Assembly (NCBI RefSeq): GCF_029892155.1
Contig: NZ_JARZAG010000023.1
Coordinates: forward strand, 1-64,000
From: Kitasatospora sp. GAS204B
GTDB lineage: Bacteria; Actinomycetota; Actinomycetes; Streptomycetales; Streptomycetaceae
Direction of reading: 5' to 3'
Length of the DNA: 64,000 nucleotides
Shown: one piece after another, positions 44,556 to 52,136 of the stretch
How the letters are laid out: each line of letters starts with the position of its first letter
How positions within the stretch are numbered: position 1 is the first letter of the stretch
Position numbers and translations under genes: made by a program
Notes under the pieces: model-generated
The model's input: the letters and a program-made list of their open reading frames with translations, nothing else
Databases searched by the model: none
Told to the model about the DNA's origin: nothing

Positions 44556-45050
44556 TCAGCCCAGTGGCGGCAGTTCGGTGCGGGCGTGGCGGCCCAGCCG
44601 GTCCAGCGCGTCGACCATACCGGCCGCCTCGGCCTCGGAGAGGGCGCCGCGCAGCAGGCGGCGCGCCTCACGGGTGTGCGCGGCGGCGGCCGTGAGCAGG
44701 GTCTGCTCGCCGTGGTCGGTCATGGCGACCAGCTGCACCCGCCGGTCGGTGGGTGACGGGGTACGGGTGACCAGGCCGGCCTCGATCATCCGGTCGATCA
44801 GCCGGGTCGCGCCGCCGCTGGTGAGCACCAGGCCGCCGGAGAGCCGGCTCATCGGGGTCCCGTCCGGCTCGGCGGCCAGGATCAGCAGCACCTCGAACAT
44901 CGAGTGGCTGATCCCCGCCTCGTGCTGGATCGCGCCGCCCAGCAGCCGCTCGATCAGCGCGGAGGTGTTGAGCAGCACGCCGATCGCCTGGATCCCGGGG
45001 TCGGCGGCCACCTGCGCGGCGCGGTGAAGTGGTTGATCGGGATCCGGCAC
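44556..45050 (-). CDS. MarR family transcriptional regulator
   Basis: 164 residues with a MarR winged helix (TPMSRLSGGLVLTSGGATRLIDRMIEAGLVTRTPSPTDRRVQLVAMTDHG). The GTG start has GGAG about 8 bases upstream. It follows the NAD(P)-binding protein gene on the same strand, with a hairpin in between. It probably controls that gene through the palindrome at 45843-45860. Confidence 0.9.
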   Translation of the reverse strand: MPDPDQPLHRAAQVAADPGIQAIGVLLNTSALIERLLGGAIQHEAGISHSMFEVLLILAAEPDGTPMSRLSGGLVLTSGGATRLIDRMIEAGLVTRTPSPTDRRVQLVAMTDHGEQTLLTAAAAHTREARRLLRGALSEAEAAGMVDALDRLGRHARTELPPLG

Positions 45051-45094
45051 GGTGGGGTCTCCATTCAGGGGCGGACGGACGGACGGACGCCGAC

Positions 45095-45121
45095 GCCGCC
45101 GGTCCAGTCGGGACCGGCGGC
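45095..45121 (-). terminator. Hairpin between the NmrA-like and MarR genes
   Basis: 11-bp perfect stem GCCGCCGGTCC / GGACCGGCGGC with a 5-base loop, directly after the stop of the NAD(P)-binding protein gene. A GGAC-GGAC-GGAC-GGAC tract (from 45074) follows it towards the MarR start. It may attenuate rather than fully end transcription into the MarR gene. Confidence 0.7.
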
Positions 45122-45131
45122 CGACGCGCCG

Positions 45132-45782
45132 TCAGTAGCCGCAGGCGAACCGCTCGCCCAGGTGCTGGGGCTGCTCGATCTCGTCGATCACGGCCACCGC
45201 GTAGTCCTCGACCGAGATCCTGCTGGTGCCGTCCGCGGCGGCGACCAGCTGCTCCTGCGCGGTGCGGTAGTCACCGGTGCGCTCGCCGGGCTCGATCGTC
45301 GCCGCCGGGCTGAGGCTGGTCCAGCTGACGTCGCTGACGGTGCGGTAGTAGTCGAGCGCGTCGCCGTGCGCGTGCATGATCTGCAGCAGCCACTCGGGCA
45401 GGCCCGGCGCGTCCCAGACCAGGCTGCCGTCCGGGGTGCGCAGCGAGCCGGCGCCACCGACCGAGATCAGCCGTGGCGCCTGGTCGCCGAGCGCGCGCAG
45501 GCCCTCGACCAGGGAGCGGGCGGCGGGCTCGATGGTGGCCAGGTGGCCCGGGCCGTCCCCGCCGCCGACCGCGCTGACCAGCACGTCCTGTCCGGCGGCC
45601 GCCGAGCGGACCGAGGCGGGGTCGAGCACGTCGCCCTTGGTCACGGTGAGCGACGGGTGGCTCTCGGTGATCTTGGCGGGGTCGCGGACCACGGCGGTGA
45701 CCTGGTGGCCGCGGTGCAGCGCCTCGCGCACGATGGCGCTGCCGATGGTGCCGTTGGCGCCGAAGACTGCGATCTGGGACAT
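45132..45782 (-). CDS. NmrA-like NAD(P)H-binding protein
   Basis: 216 residues, Rossmann fold beginning IAVFGANGTIGSAIVREALHRGHQVTAVVRDP (the GxxGxxG nucleotide loop), of the atypical short-chain dehydrogenase NmrA/flavin-reductase-like group. It has no clear Tyr-x3-Lys catalytic pair, so it may be a redox sensor or a reductase. The ATG has CGAGGAGA upstream. Heads a two-gene unit with the MarR regulator. Confidence 0.88.
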   Translation of the reverse strand: MSQIAVFGANGTIGSAIVREALHRGHQVTAVVRDPAKITESHPSLTVTKGDVLDPASVRSAAAGQDVLVSAVGGGDGPGHLATIEPAARSLVEGLRALGDQAPRLISVGGAGSLRTPDGSLVWDAPGLPEWLLQIMHAHGDALDYYRTVSDVSWTSLSPAATIEPGERTGDYRTAQEQLVAAADGTSRISVEDYAVAVIDEIEQPQHLGERFACGY

Positions 45783-45828
45783 CAGGGTTCTCCTCGGAGA
45801 TACGGGTCCGGCGGCTGCCCGGACTGTC

Positions 45829-45860
45829 ATCTGACTCAACAGTATCTGACTCAGCAGATA
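45829..45860. promoter_or_regulatory. Operator-like repeats before the NmrA/MarR unit
   Basis: TATCTGACTCAGCAGATA (45843-45860) has perfect 6-bp inverted arms TATCTG/CAGATA. The 14-bp ATCTGACTCAACAG at 45829 is repeated as ATCTGACTCAGCAG at 45844, one base different, giving a 15-bp period. Lying 47-78 bp before the start codon, this is a good candidate MarR binding region. Confidence 0.7.
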
Positions 45861-45891
45861 TTTCCGGAGCCTCGGGATTCCTTCCGGAAGC

Positions 45892-47439
45892 TCAGGCTTC
45901 TTTCGGCAGCAGCGCCCGCACCGCCTCGACGGTGTCCGCCTCGGCGGCCGACTTGTCGCTCCGGTAGCGCAGGACTCGGGCGAAGCGCAGGGTGACCCCG
46001 TCCGGGTAGCGCGGGGAGCGCTGCACCCCGTCGAAGGCGATCTCCACCACCAGGTCGGGCCGCACCCGCACGCCCCAGGCGGGCCGCTCCACCGCGAGCC
46101 GCTCCAACTGCTCGGTCTGCCAGGCGAGCAGCACGTCGGTCAGGCCCTTGAAGGTCTTGCCGAGCATCGCGAACGAGCCGTCCGGCCGTCGCGCGCCCAG
46201 GTGCAGGTTCGACAGCCGCCCGGCCCGGCGCCCGTGGCCCCACTCGGCGGCCAGTACCACCAGGTCAAGGGTGTGCACCGGCTTCACCTTCAGCCAGGCG
46301 CTGCCACGGCGCCCGGCCGTGTAGGGGGCGTCGAGCGCCTTGACCACCACGCCCTCCTGGCCGCGGGCCAGCGCGGCCTCGGTGAACGCGGTGGCCGCCT
46401 GCCGCGCGGCCGGGTCGGCGGGGTCGGCCACCACCAGCCGGCGCACCCGAAGCGGCGCCGGCACCAACCGGTCCAGCTCGGCATCCCGGTCCTCGGTGGG
46501 CAGTTCCAGCAGCTCCCGGCCGTCCAGCGTGAGCAGGTCGAAGAAGGCGGGGGAGAGCGGCAGCGACTCGGTGGCGCCGGGGACGTCCAGCCGCGAGCCG
46601 ACCCGCCCTGCGATCTCCTGGAACGGGCGCGGCCGACCGGTGGTCGGGTCCACCGCGATCACCTCACCGTCCAGCACCGCCCGCTCGGCGGGCAGCGCCA
46701 GCGCGGCGGCCACCACCTCGGGCAGCCGGTCGGTGATCTCCTCCAGGGTCCGGGTGAAGATCCGCACCGTGCCGCCGTCCCGGTGCACCTGGATCCGGAT
46801 CCCGTCCAGCTTCTCCTCCACCGCGCACGGGCCGAGCTGGTCCAGCGCCTCCTCGACGCTCTTGGCGGTGTGCGCGAGCATCGGCAGCACCGGGCGGCCG
46901 ACGGTCAGCCGGAACCGCGCCAGCGCGTCCGGGCCCTCGGCCAGCAGTGCCCTCGCCACCGCGCCCAGCGTGCCGCCGAGCATCACCGCCCGGCGCACCT
47001 GCTCGGCGGGCGCCTCGCTCGCGGCTGCCAGCGCGTCCACCGCGAGCGCGTCCAGGGCGCCTTGGCGCACCTCGCCGCCGATCAGCCGGATCAGGAACTC
47101 CTGCTCGGGTTCGGTGGCCGCGCCCAGCAGCGTGACCAGTAGCCGGCGCCGCTCGGCCTGCGCACCGGTGCCGCGCACGGCGGCCAGCCCGGTCAGTGCC
47201 GCGTCGACCTGATGGACCGTCAGGCTTGCCGTCGGGGCGGCCGGGACGGGCTCGGCGAGCACGCTCCAGCCCACCCCGAGCCGGCCCTGCGGCAGCCGTC
47301 CGGCGAGGTAGGTGATCACCATCGGCGCCTCGGCCGGCTCGGTGGCCCGGAACAGCTCGGCGAGCAGGGCGGTCTTGCGCGAGCGGGCCGAGGTGGCGGC
47401 GACCTCGCGCGAGGTCCGGGCGAGGTCGGCCAGCAGCAT
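45892..47439 (-). CDS. ligB: ATP-dependent DNA ligase (LigB type)
   Basis: 515 residues: an N-terminal helical DNA-binding domain (~1-190), then the nucleotidyltransferase domain with the adenylated lysine K210 in EEKLDGIR, FTRTLEEITDRLPEV and the EGVVVKALDAPY motif. An OB domain (~410-515) ends LRFARVLRYRSDKS. Length and domain order match mycobacterial LigB (Rv3062). Seals DNA nicks using ATP. It is a single gene divergent from argJ across an AT-rich 148-bp gap. Confidence 0.92.
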   Translation of the reverse strand: MLLADLARTSREVAATSARSRKTALLAELFRATEPAEAPMVITYLAGRLPQGRLGVGWSVLAEPVPAAPTASLTVHQVDAALTGLAAVRGTGAQAERRRLLVTLLGAATEPEQEFLIRLIGGEVRQGALDALAVDALAAASEAPAEQVRRAVMLGGTLGAVARALLAEGPDALARFRLTVGRPVLPMLAHTAKSVEEALDQLGPCAVEEKLDGIRIQVHRDGGTVRIFTRTLEEITDRLPEVVAAALALPAERAVLDGEVIAVDPTTGRPRPFQEIAGRVGSRLDVPGATESLPLSPAFFDLLTLDGRELLELPTEDRDAELDRLVPAPLRVRRLVVADPADPAARQAATAFTEAALARGQEGVVVKALDAPYTAGRRGSAWLKVKPVHTLDLVVLAAEWGHGRRAGRLSNLHLGARRPDGSFAMLGKTFKGLTDVLLAWQTEQLERLAVERPAWGVRVRPDLVVEIAFDGVQRSPRYPDGVTLRFARVLRYRSDKSAAEADTVEAVRALLPKEA

Positions 47440-47542
47440 GGCCTCATGCTCGCTCGGTGCGGGGGCTCGGGCGCCGGTGACACGCCGTGGCAGGGGGGTC
47501 CCGGGTCGCGGTGGCCGTACTCGGCCGGCGAGCGCCGCAGCT

Positions 47543-47572
47543 GTTAATATATGCGTCAGCTAGTATATATAT
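47543..47572. promoter_or_regulatory. AT-rich inverted repeat upstream of argJ
   Basis: A ~30-bp AT-rich island in otherwise very G+C-rich DNA. It contains an inverted repeat with arms ATATATGC and GTATATAT (one mismatched pair), about 8 bp apart, and ends 16 bp before the argJ start codon. It does not match the usual ARG box. Could be the promoter plus an operator. Confidence 0.6.
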
Positions 47573-47587
47573 CCAGACAGGGGTGGA

Positions 47588-48745
47588 ATGATGGGCCAGT
47601 CGCTGCCACGCGGATTCGTCTCGTACACGGCCAACATGGGCCTGAAGGACAGTGCCGACGACTTCGCCGTCGTCCTCTCCGAGACGCCCGCGGTCTCGGC
47701 CGCCGTCTTCACCCGCTCCCGGTTCGCCGGCCCCAGCGTGCTGCTCAGCCGGGGTGACGCGGCCCGCCAGGACGCCCGGGGCATGGTGGTGATCTCCCGC
47801 AACGCGAACGTGGCCACCGGGAAGGCCGGCGCCGCGCACGCGGCGGAGGTCCGGCGGCTGGTCGCCCAGGCGGTGGGGGTGGCGCCCGAGCAGCTGGTGA
47901 TCGGCTCGACCGGGGTGATCGGGCGGCCCTACCCGATGGAGTCGATCCGGGCGGGCATCGCCCGGATCCCCGAGCCGCTGCCGCCGGCCGACTTCCAGGC
48001 CGCCGCTGCGGCCATCATGACCACGGACACCCGCGCCAAGTCCGTCCATCTGCGCTGCGGCGACGCCGTGTTGGCCGGGATCGCCAAGGGCGTCGGGATG
48101 ATCGAGCCGAACATGGCCACCCTGCTCACCTTCTTCTTCACCGACGCCGACCTGCCGGCCGCCGAACTGGACGCGGTCTTCCGGCGGGTGATGGACCGGA
48201 CCTTCAACGCGCTGAGCATCGACACCGACACCTCCACCAGCGACACCGCCGCGATCTTCGCCAACGGCCAGGCCGGGCCGGTCGATCCCGCCGCCTTCGA
48301 GGAGGTCCTGTACCAGGCGGCGCTTGCCCTGGTGCGTGACATCGCCTCGGACGGGGAGGGGGCGAGCAAGCTCCTCGAGGTCCGGGTGACCGGCGCCCGG
48401 GACGCGGCCCAGGCGAAGCGGGTCGGCAAGTCGGTGGTCAACTCCCCGCTGGTGAAGACCTCCGTGCACGGTGCCGATCCCAACTGGGGCCGGGTGGCGA
48501 TGGCGATCGGCAAACTCGACGAGGACGCCGACCTCGACCCGGCGAGAACGACCATCCGTTACGGCGCGTTGGAGATGTTCCCGGACGAGCCGGACGAGGA
48601 GCGGCTGGCCGCGGCCGCGGCGTACCTGACCGGGGCGGAGGTCGTCATCGGCGTGGACCTGGGTCTGGGTGACGGTGAATTCGTGGTCTACGGATGTGAC
48701 TTGACGCCGGAGTACGTCGAACTGAACTCCGGCTACACGACCTGA
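47588..48745 (+). CDS. argJ: Glutamate N-acetyltransferase / amino-acid acetyltransferase (ArgJ)
   Basis: 385 residues of the ornithine acetyltransferase family. It recycles the acetyl group from N-acetylornithine to glutamate. The self-cleavage site with nucleophile T178 lies in GMIEPNMATLLTF, and the C-terminal region with GADPNWGRVAMAIGK is intact. It is not beside argC, argB, argD or argR, unlike the normal streptomycete arg operon, so it may be a second copy like OAT2 of the clavulanic acid cluster. Tandem ATGs at 47588/47591 follow AGGGGTGGA. Confidence 0.92.
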   Translation: MMGQSLPRGFVSYTANMGLKDSADDFAVVLSETPAVSAAVFTRSRFAGPSVLLSRGDAARQDARGMVVISRNANVATGKAGAAHAAEVRRLVAQAVGVAPEQLVIGSTGVIGRPYPMESIRAGIARIPEPLPPADFQAAAAAIMTTDTRAKSVHLRCGDAVLAGIAKGVGMIEPNMATLLTFFFTDADLPAAELDAVFRRVMDRTFNALSIDTDTSTSDTAAIFANGQAGPVDPAAFEEVLYQAALALVRDIASDGEGASKLLEVRVTGARDAAQAKRVGKSVVNSPLVKTSVHGADPNWGRVAMAIGKLDEDADLDPARTTIRYGALEMFPDEPDEERLAAAAAYLTGAEVVIGVDLGLGDGEFVVYGCDLTPEYVELNSGYTT

Positions 48746-48801
48746 CCGGCCGCTCTCCGGGCCGCTCCCGCTCGCAGGCCCGCGGGGAGCAGACTGGAGG
48801 C

Positions 48802-49032
48802 ATGTGCCGAAGCATCAAGACTCTCCGCCCGCCCGTCCAGCTCGAGGTCACCGAGGAGGACATCCACGCCGCCGCCCTGCAGTACGTCCGCAAGGTCTCC
48901 GGCTTCCGGGCCCCGGCCGCGCACAACCGTGCGGTGTTCGACCAGGCGGTCGCGGCCATCGCGGCGGCCACCACCACGCTGTTGGCCGGCCTCGAGGTGC
49001 GGGGCGCGGCGGGCCGGCAGCCCCAGGAGTAG
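48802..49032 (+). CDS. DUF2277 family protein
   Basis: 76 residues beginning MCRSIKTLRPPVQLEVTEEDI and containing ALQYVRKVSGFRAPAAHNRAVFDQAV, the complete DUF2277 pattern with an invariant N-terminal cysteine. Function unknown; mostly helical and cytoplasmic. The stretch GACTGGAGGCATG supplies the ribosome binding site. Closed by the hairpin at 49038. Confidence 0.9.
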   Translation: MCRSIKTLRPPVQLEVTEEDIHAAALQYVRKVSGFRAPAAHNRAVFDQAVAAIAAATTTLLAGLEVRGAAGRQPQE

Positions 49033-49037
49033 CGAAA

Positions 49038-49072
49038 CGCCCGTGGTACCGGCCGGGCCGGTACCACGGGCG
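49038..49072. terminator. Bidirectional terminator
   Basis: Long perfect palindrome CGCCCGTGGTACCGGCC / GGCCGGTACCACGGGCG around a single base, between the convergent DUF2277 and LAXTG-protein genes. Confidence 0.88.
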
Positions 49073-49090
49073 TGACGCTGTCTCCGGACG

Positions 49091-50005
49091 TCAGCGGTGC
49101 GCGCTGCGGCGGCGGGTGAAGACCACCGCGCCGACGCCGGCGGCGAGCAGCACGGCGCCGCCCACGCCGAAGGTGACCAGCTGGCCACCGTTGGTGCCGG
49201 TGAAGGCCAGGTTGGTGGGCGTGGCGGAGACCGGCTTGACCGACGGCGTGCCGACCGGCTCACCGGTGGCAGGAGCCGAGGGCACCGAAGGGCTCGCCAC
49301 CGTGATGGGGGCGGCCGAGGTGCTCGGCTTGACCGTGCCGCTGACCGGGGCGGACGGCTTGGTGACCGGCGGCTTCGGGGCGGACGGGGTCGAGCCGCCG
49401 CTGGGCGTGCCGTTCGCCGGCGGCGGGGTGGTGGGACCGGTCGGGGCGGGGGCCGAGTCCGACGGGCTCGGGGAGGGCGGCGGGGTGGGCGGCGGAGTGC
49501 CCTGGCAGGCGGTGCCGCCGTTCCACGCGGTGATCAGGTTGTCGGGGAAGACGCCGTTCGGGTACTTGGGCAGCGGGCCGCTGACCCCGTCGTACTTGGT
49601 GGCGCCGTTGTAGAGGTCGATCTGTCCGAAGCAGGGCGGCAGGCTGCTGCTGATGTCCAGCGTCGCCTGCCGGTGGTCCTGGCTCAGTGTGGTGGTCGCC
49701 CAGCCGAGGAAGGTCTGGGTGCCCGAGGTGCCCCAGGTGGGGCCCTGGGTGCTGTACGAGGCCAGCGAGACCTGGTACGAACAGCCCTTGCTGACGTCGC
49801 CGTCCAGCCGGACCTGGATGGTGCCGTGCGGCGCGGACATCCGGCCGCCGGTCTGCCAGTGGGCGCCGTTGTCGACCGAGTACTCGATCGCCGCGTCACC
49901 GCAGCTCTCGTGGGCCTGGGCGGGCCCTGCGGCGACGAGCGGGGCGGCCGCGGCTATGCCGAGGGCCGCCAGTGCCGGAAGAATCCGGCGCAGAGGGTGG
50001 TGCAC
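49091..50005 (-). CDS. Secreted LAXTG-anchored cell-wall protein
   Basis: 304 residues: a signal peptide (to about AGPAQA, residue 32), an extracellular domain of ~135 residues with paired cysteines (SCGDAAIEYSVDNGAHWQTG; GCSYQVSLASYSTQG; LPPCFGQIDLYNG), a long Pro/Ser/Thr-rich spacer (~172-262) and a sorting signal. The LAFTG motif starts at residue 266 and is followed by a hydrophobic helix and RRRSAHR. LAXTG is the substrate type of streptomycete class E sortases, so the protein should be covalently attached to peptidoglycan. No sortase gene is in the window. Role of the globular domain unknown. Confidence 0.9.
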   Translation of the reverse strand: MHHPLRRILPALAALGIAAAAPLVAAGPAQAHESCGDAAIEYSVDNGAHWQTGGRMSAPHGTIQVRLDGDVSKGCSYQVSLASYSTQGPTWGTSGTQTFLGWATTTLSQDHRQATLDISSSLPPCFGQIDLYNGATKYDGVSGPLPKYPNGVFPDNLITAWNGGTACQGTPPPTPPPSPSPSDSAPAPTGPTTPPPANGTPSGGSTPSAPKPPVTKPSAPVSGTVKPSTSAAPITVASPSVPSAPATGEPVGTPSVKPVSATPTNLAFTGTNGGQLVTFGVGGAVLLAAGVGAVVFTRRRSAHR

Positions 50006-50191
50006 GAAGCTTGCTCCCTGAACGTAGGTGCGCAGAGTGTGGCGCGCACGAACCCGGCCGGTCCTGGGACCCGCCGGAGTCGTTGCGTCTGAGAGCGGGA
50101 CGATATCCGACGGTCGGCCCCGTCTCGCGACCGGGGCGGGCGGTGCGGTTGACGGCTCGTCGGCGCGGAACTGACCCGGCGTCAGCCGGGC

Positions 50192-50224
50192 GTTCAGCGG
50201 ACGTTCAGCAAGCGTTCAGAGATC
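50192..50224 (+). promoter_or_regulatory. Candidate PHO box (PhoP direct repeats)
   Basis: Three GTTCAG elements at 50192, 50203 and 50214 with an exact 11-bp period. The consensus unit of Streptomyces PhoP sites is an 11-bp repeat beginning G-T/G-T-C-A-C-C. The units end in less conserved bases, as is usual. The site lies in the 227-bp gap upstream of the LAXTG-protein gene, about 190 bp from its start and reading on the opposite strand. Confidence 0.5.
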
Positions 50225-50232
50225 CGACAGCC

Positions 50233-50862
50233 TCAGTCGGCCAGCTCCGGATCGACGGCCGGAAAGGGCGTGGCCAGCCGACCGACCAGGCCGAGCAGCC
50301 GGGTCTGCGGGGCGGCGTCCGGCGCGGTGGGCACCGGTGCGGCGAAGCGCTCGCTGGCCGCCAGTCGATCGGTGTACGGGGCGACCTCGCGCAGCGCGAA
50401 CTCCACCAGCTCGGGTGCGAGATGGGTGTCCTGACCGGTGGCCCGGGCCAGGTCCCAGGTGTGCACCGCCAGGTCGACGGTGAGCTGCGCGCAGTAGTCC
50501 AGCGCCGGGCGGTCGCCGTAGGAGAGGTGCACGGTCAGCATCAGCGCGTGCGGCACGCCGAACGCGGCGCGGGCGCCGGCCGCGGCCCGGGCCCAGCCGG
50601 CGGCCGGGTCGGCGCCCAGCACGTCCCCGGCGAACCGGTCGCCGACCTCCGCCAGGGTGGCGCCGAGCAGCAGCTCGGGCGCCCAGAGCTGCTCCGCGGT
50701 GAGGTGGTTGACCAGCTCGCGGACCGGCCACGCGGCACACGGGGTCGGCGCCGGCCACTGGTTGGGCGCCACCCCCTGCACCCGGCGGCCGAAGGAGGCA
50801 AGCGCTTCGCGGTACAGGCGCAGCACCTCGCGCTGCCGCTGCTCGGTGCGCTCGCGGCTCAT
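50233..50862 (-). CDS. TIGR03086-type mycothiol-dependent-isomerase-fold protein
   Basis: 209 residues of the maleylpyruvate-isomerase/DinB-like four-helix family: MSRERTEQRQREVLRLYREAL, PTPCAAWPVRELVNHLTAEQLW and VDLAVHTWDLARATGQD. The two histidines (in NHLTAEQ and VHTWDLARA) are those that bind metal in this fold. Members use mycothiol or carry out unknown transferase reactions. The preferred ATG follows AGGAGGCCCCG. It lies 28 bp downstream of the DUF6158 gene, likely in one transcript. Confidence 0.88.
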   Translation of the reverse strand: MSRERTEQRQREVLRLYREALASFGRRVQGVAPNQWPAPTPCAAWPVRELVNHLTAEQLWAPELLLGATLAEVGDRFAGDVLGADPAAGWARAAAGARAAFGVPHALMLTVHLSYGDRPALDYCAQLTVDLAVHTWDLARATGQDTHLAPELVEFALREVAPYTDRLAASERFAAPVPTAPDAAPQTRLLGLVGRLATPFPAVDPELAD

Positions 50863-50890
50863 CGGGGCCTCCTGTGACCGGCGTCGGGTG

Positions 50891-51172
50891 TCACTGCGGG
50901 GTGGCCTCGATCCGGGCGGCGCTCTCCCGGGCGCGGGCGCCGGAGCGGGTACGGCCGGCGGTGACCAGGCGGTTCGGGAAACGGCGCAGGTACTCCGCCT
51001 CCAGTGCGGCCGAGCGCTCGGTGTGATGCCGCAGGGCGTCGTCGGACCCGTACATGAAGGTCTCGTGCCGGGTCCGGTGGAGCTGTTCCAGCTCGTGCAG
51101 CAGGCGCTCGTCCTGCAGGTCGCGGGCCGCGATGCCGTCGGCAACGCCGTCCGTGGTGGCGGTCGGTCGCAT
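50891..51172 (-). CDS. DUF6158 family protein
   Basis: 93 residues, highly charged and helical: GIAARDLQDERLLHELEQLHRTRHETFMYGSDDALRHHTERSAALEAEYLRRFP. Such short coiled proteins occur across streptomycetes without assigned function. The ATG is preceded by GAGGAGGCACCCGCC. It is followed on the same strand by the TIGR03086 gene and preceded by the hemerythrin gene, both closely spaced. Confidence 0.85.
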   Translation of the reverse strand: MRPTATTDGVADGIAARDLQDERLLHELEQLHRTRHETFMYGSDDALRHHTERSAALEAEYLRRFPNRLVTAGRTRSGARARESAARIEATPQ

Positions 51173-51220
51173 GGCGGGTGCCTCCTCGGTGGTCGACCTC
51201 GCGGGTCGTGACCCCCCTGT

Positions 51221-51715
51221 CTACCCCGGTGCCCCCTGCGGAGCGCCGGAAACCGGACCGGGCCGGTGGCGCGGCGCGGTCTCGCGCACCGCGAGCAGCC
51301 GGGTGCCGATCTCCTGCAGGTCCTTGCGGCGCAGCGTGGCCCGCAGCCGCGGGAACCACTCGCGTTCCTCCTGGCTCATCTGCTGGGCGGCGGCCGACAG
51401 CAGCGCGTCCACCAGGCCGGCGAAGCTCTGGTCGGTGGCGGGCCGGGTGGCCACCTCCTCGCAGAGGCGGTCGATCGCGGTGTGGTCCCGGTAGTCGCGC
51501 AGCGCCTCGTGGGCCGGATCCCGCAGCAGTGCGCTGACCAGCGGATACAGCACCTCGTCCACCAGGTAGGCGTGGACCGTGAGGTCGTGCACGATCTGCT
51601 GCGCCAGCTCGCCACGCGCCGCGACCTCGCCGGGGTCGAGGGCGCGATAGTCCCTGAAGAGCTGTTGCAGCTCCTTGTGCTCCTGCTTCAGCAGCACGAT
51701 CGCGTCAGTGGACAT
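51221..51715 (-). CDS. Hemerythrin-like (HHE cation-binding) domain protein
   Basis: 164 residues, four-helix bundle with the iron-ligand pattern of HHE domains (LLKQEHKELQQLF; LTVHAYLVDEVLYP; DYRDHTAIDRL; EEREWFPRL). Expected to bind a di-iron centre and O2, NO or reactive oxygen species. The C-terminal ~30 residues are Pro/Gly-rich. AAGGTGAGAGCGG precedes the ATG. It heads a run of small - strand genes (hemerythrin, DUF6158, TIGR03086) suggestive of an oxidative-stress operon. Confidence 0.9.
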   Translation of the reverse strand: MSTDAIVLLKQEHKELQQLFRDYRALDPGEVAARGELAQQIVHDLTVHAYLVDEVLYPLVSALLRDPAHEALRDYRDHTAIDRLCEEVATRPATDQSFAGLVDALLSAAAQQMSQEEREWFPRLRATLRRKDLQEIGTRLLAVRETAPRHRPGPVSGAPQGAPG

Positions 51716-51848
51716 CCGCTCTCACCTTCTCGGCCTCGCGTGTCCCCTGAAACGATGGTGCCAAATCGAACGGTCCGCCGGGCGGCCTGGCCGATCGGGT
51801 ACGGCCGATCGGGGGACGACGGCCGGGCTCGCCCGGCGGACCGCATGG

Positions 51849-52082
51849 TCACGGCAGCGGGATCCGGCCGCGCAGGATCTCGTGCCACAGCTGGCGCAGC
51901 CGGGTCGACGGGCTGCCCGGCCCCAGGGAGGGAGTCCGCCCGGTGGCGAGCACGGCCGCCTCGGCGACCCGCTCGCGGCTGCGCCGCCACTGCTCGAATC
52001 TTCGGGCCAGCACGGGATCCTCGGCCATCAGCCTGGCCTCGATCCGTCGGCTCTCCCGAGCCTCCTGCCGTGAGAGGACCAT
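51849..52082 (-). CDS. Short DUF3040-like protein lacking membrane helices
   Basis: 77 residues whose first half (VLSRQEARESRRIEARLMAEDPVLARRFEQW) resembles the N-terminal cytoplasmic region of DUF3040 proteins. The two transmembrane helices that normally follow are absent, and the remainder is basic and Pro/Arg-rich. It may be a soluble relative or a truncated gene. AGGTGAGG lies close to the ATG; a GTG 9 bases upstream is in frame. Confidence 0.6.
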   Translation of the reverse strand: MVLSRQEARESRRIEARLMAEDPVLARRFEQWRRSRERVAEAAVLATGRTPSLGPGSPSTRLRQLWHEILRGRIPLP

Positions 52083-52136
52083 GATCCTCACCTGCTGTCC
52101 TTTCGGCCCTTCCACCGTGGGACGCACCGTCGGGCC

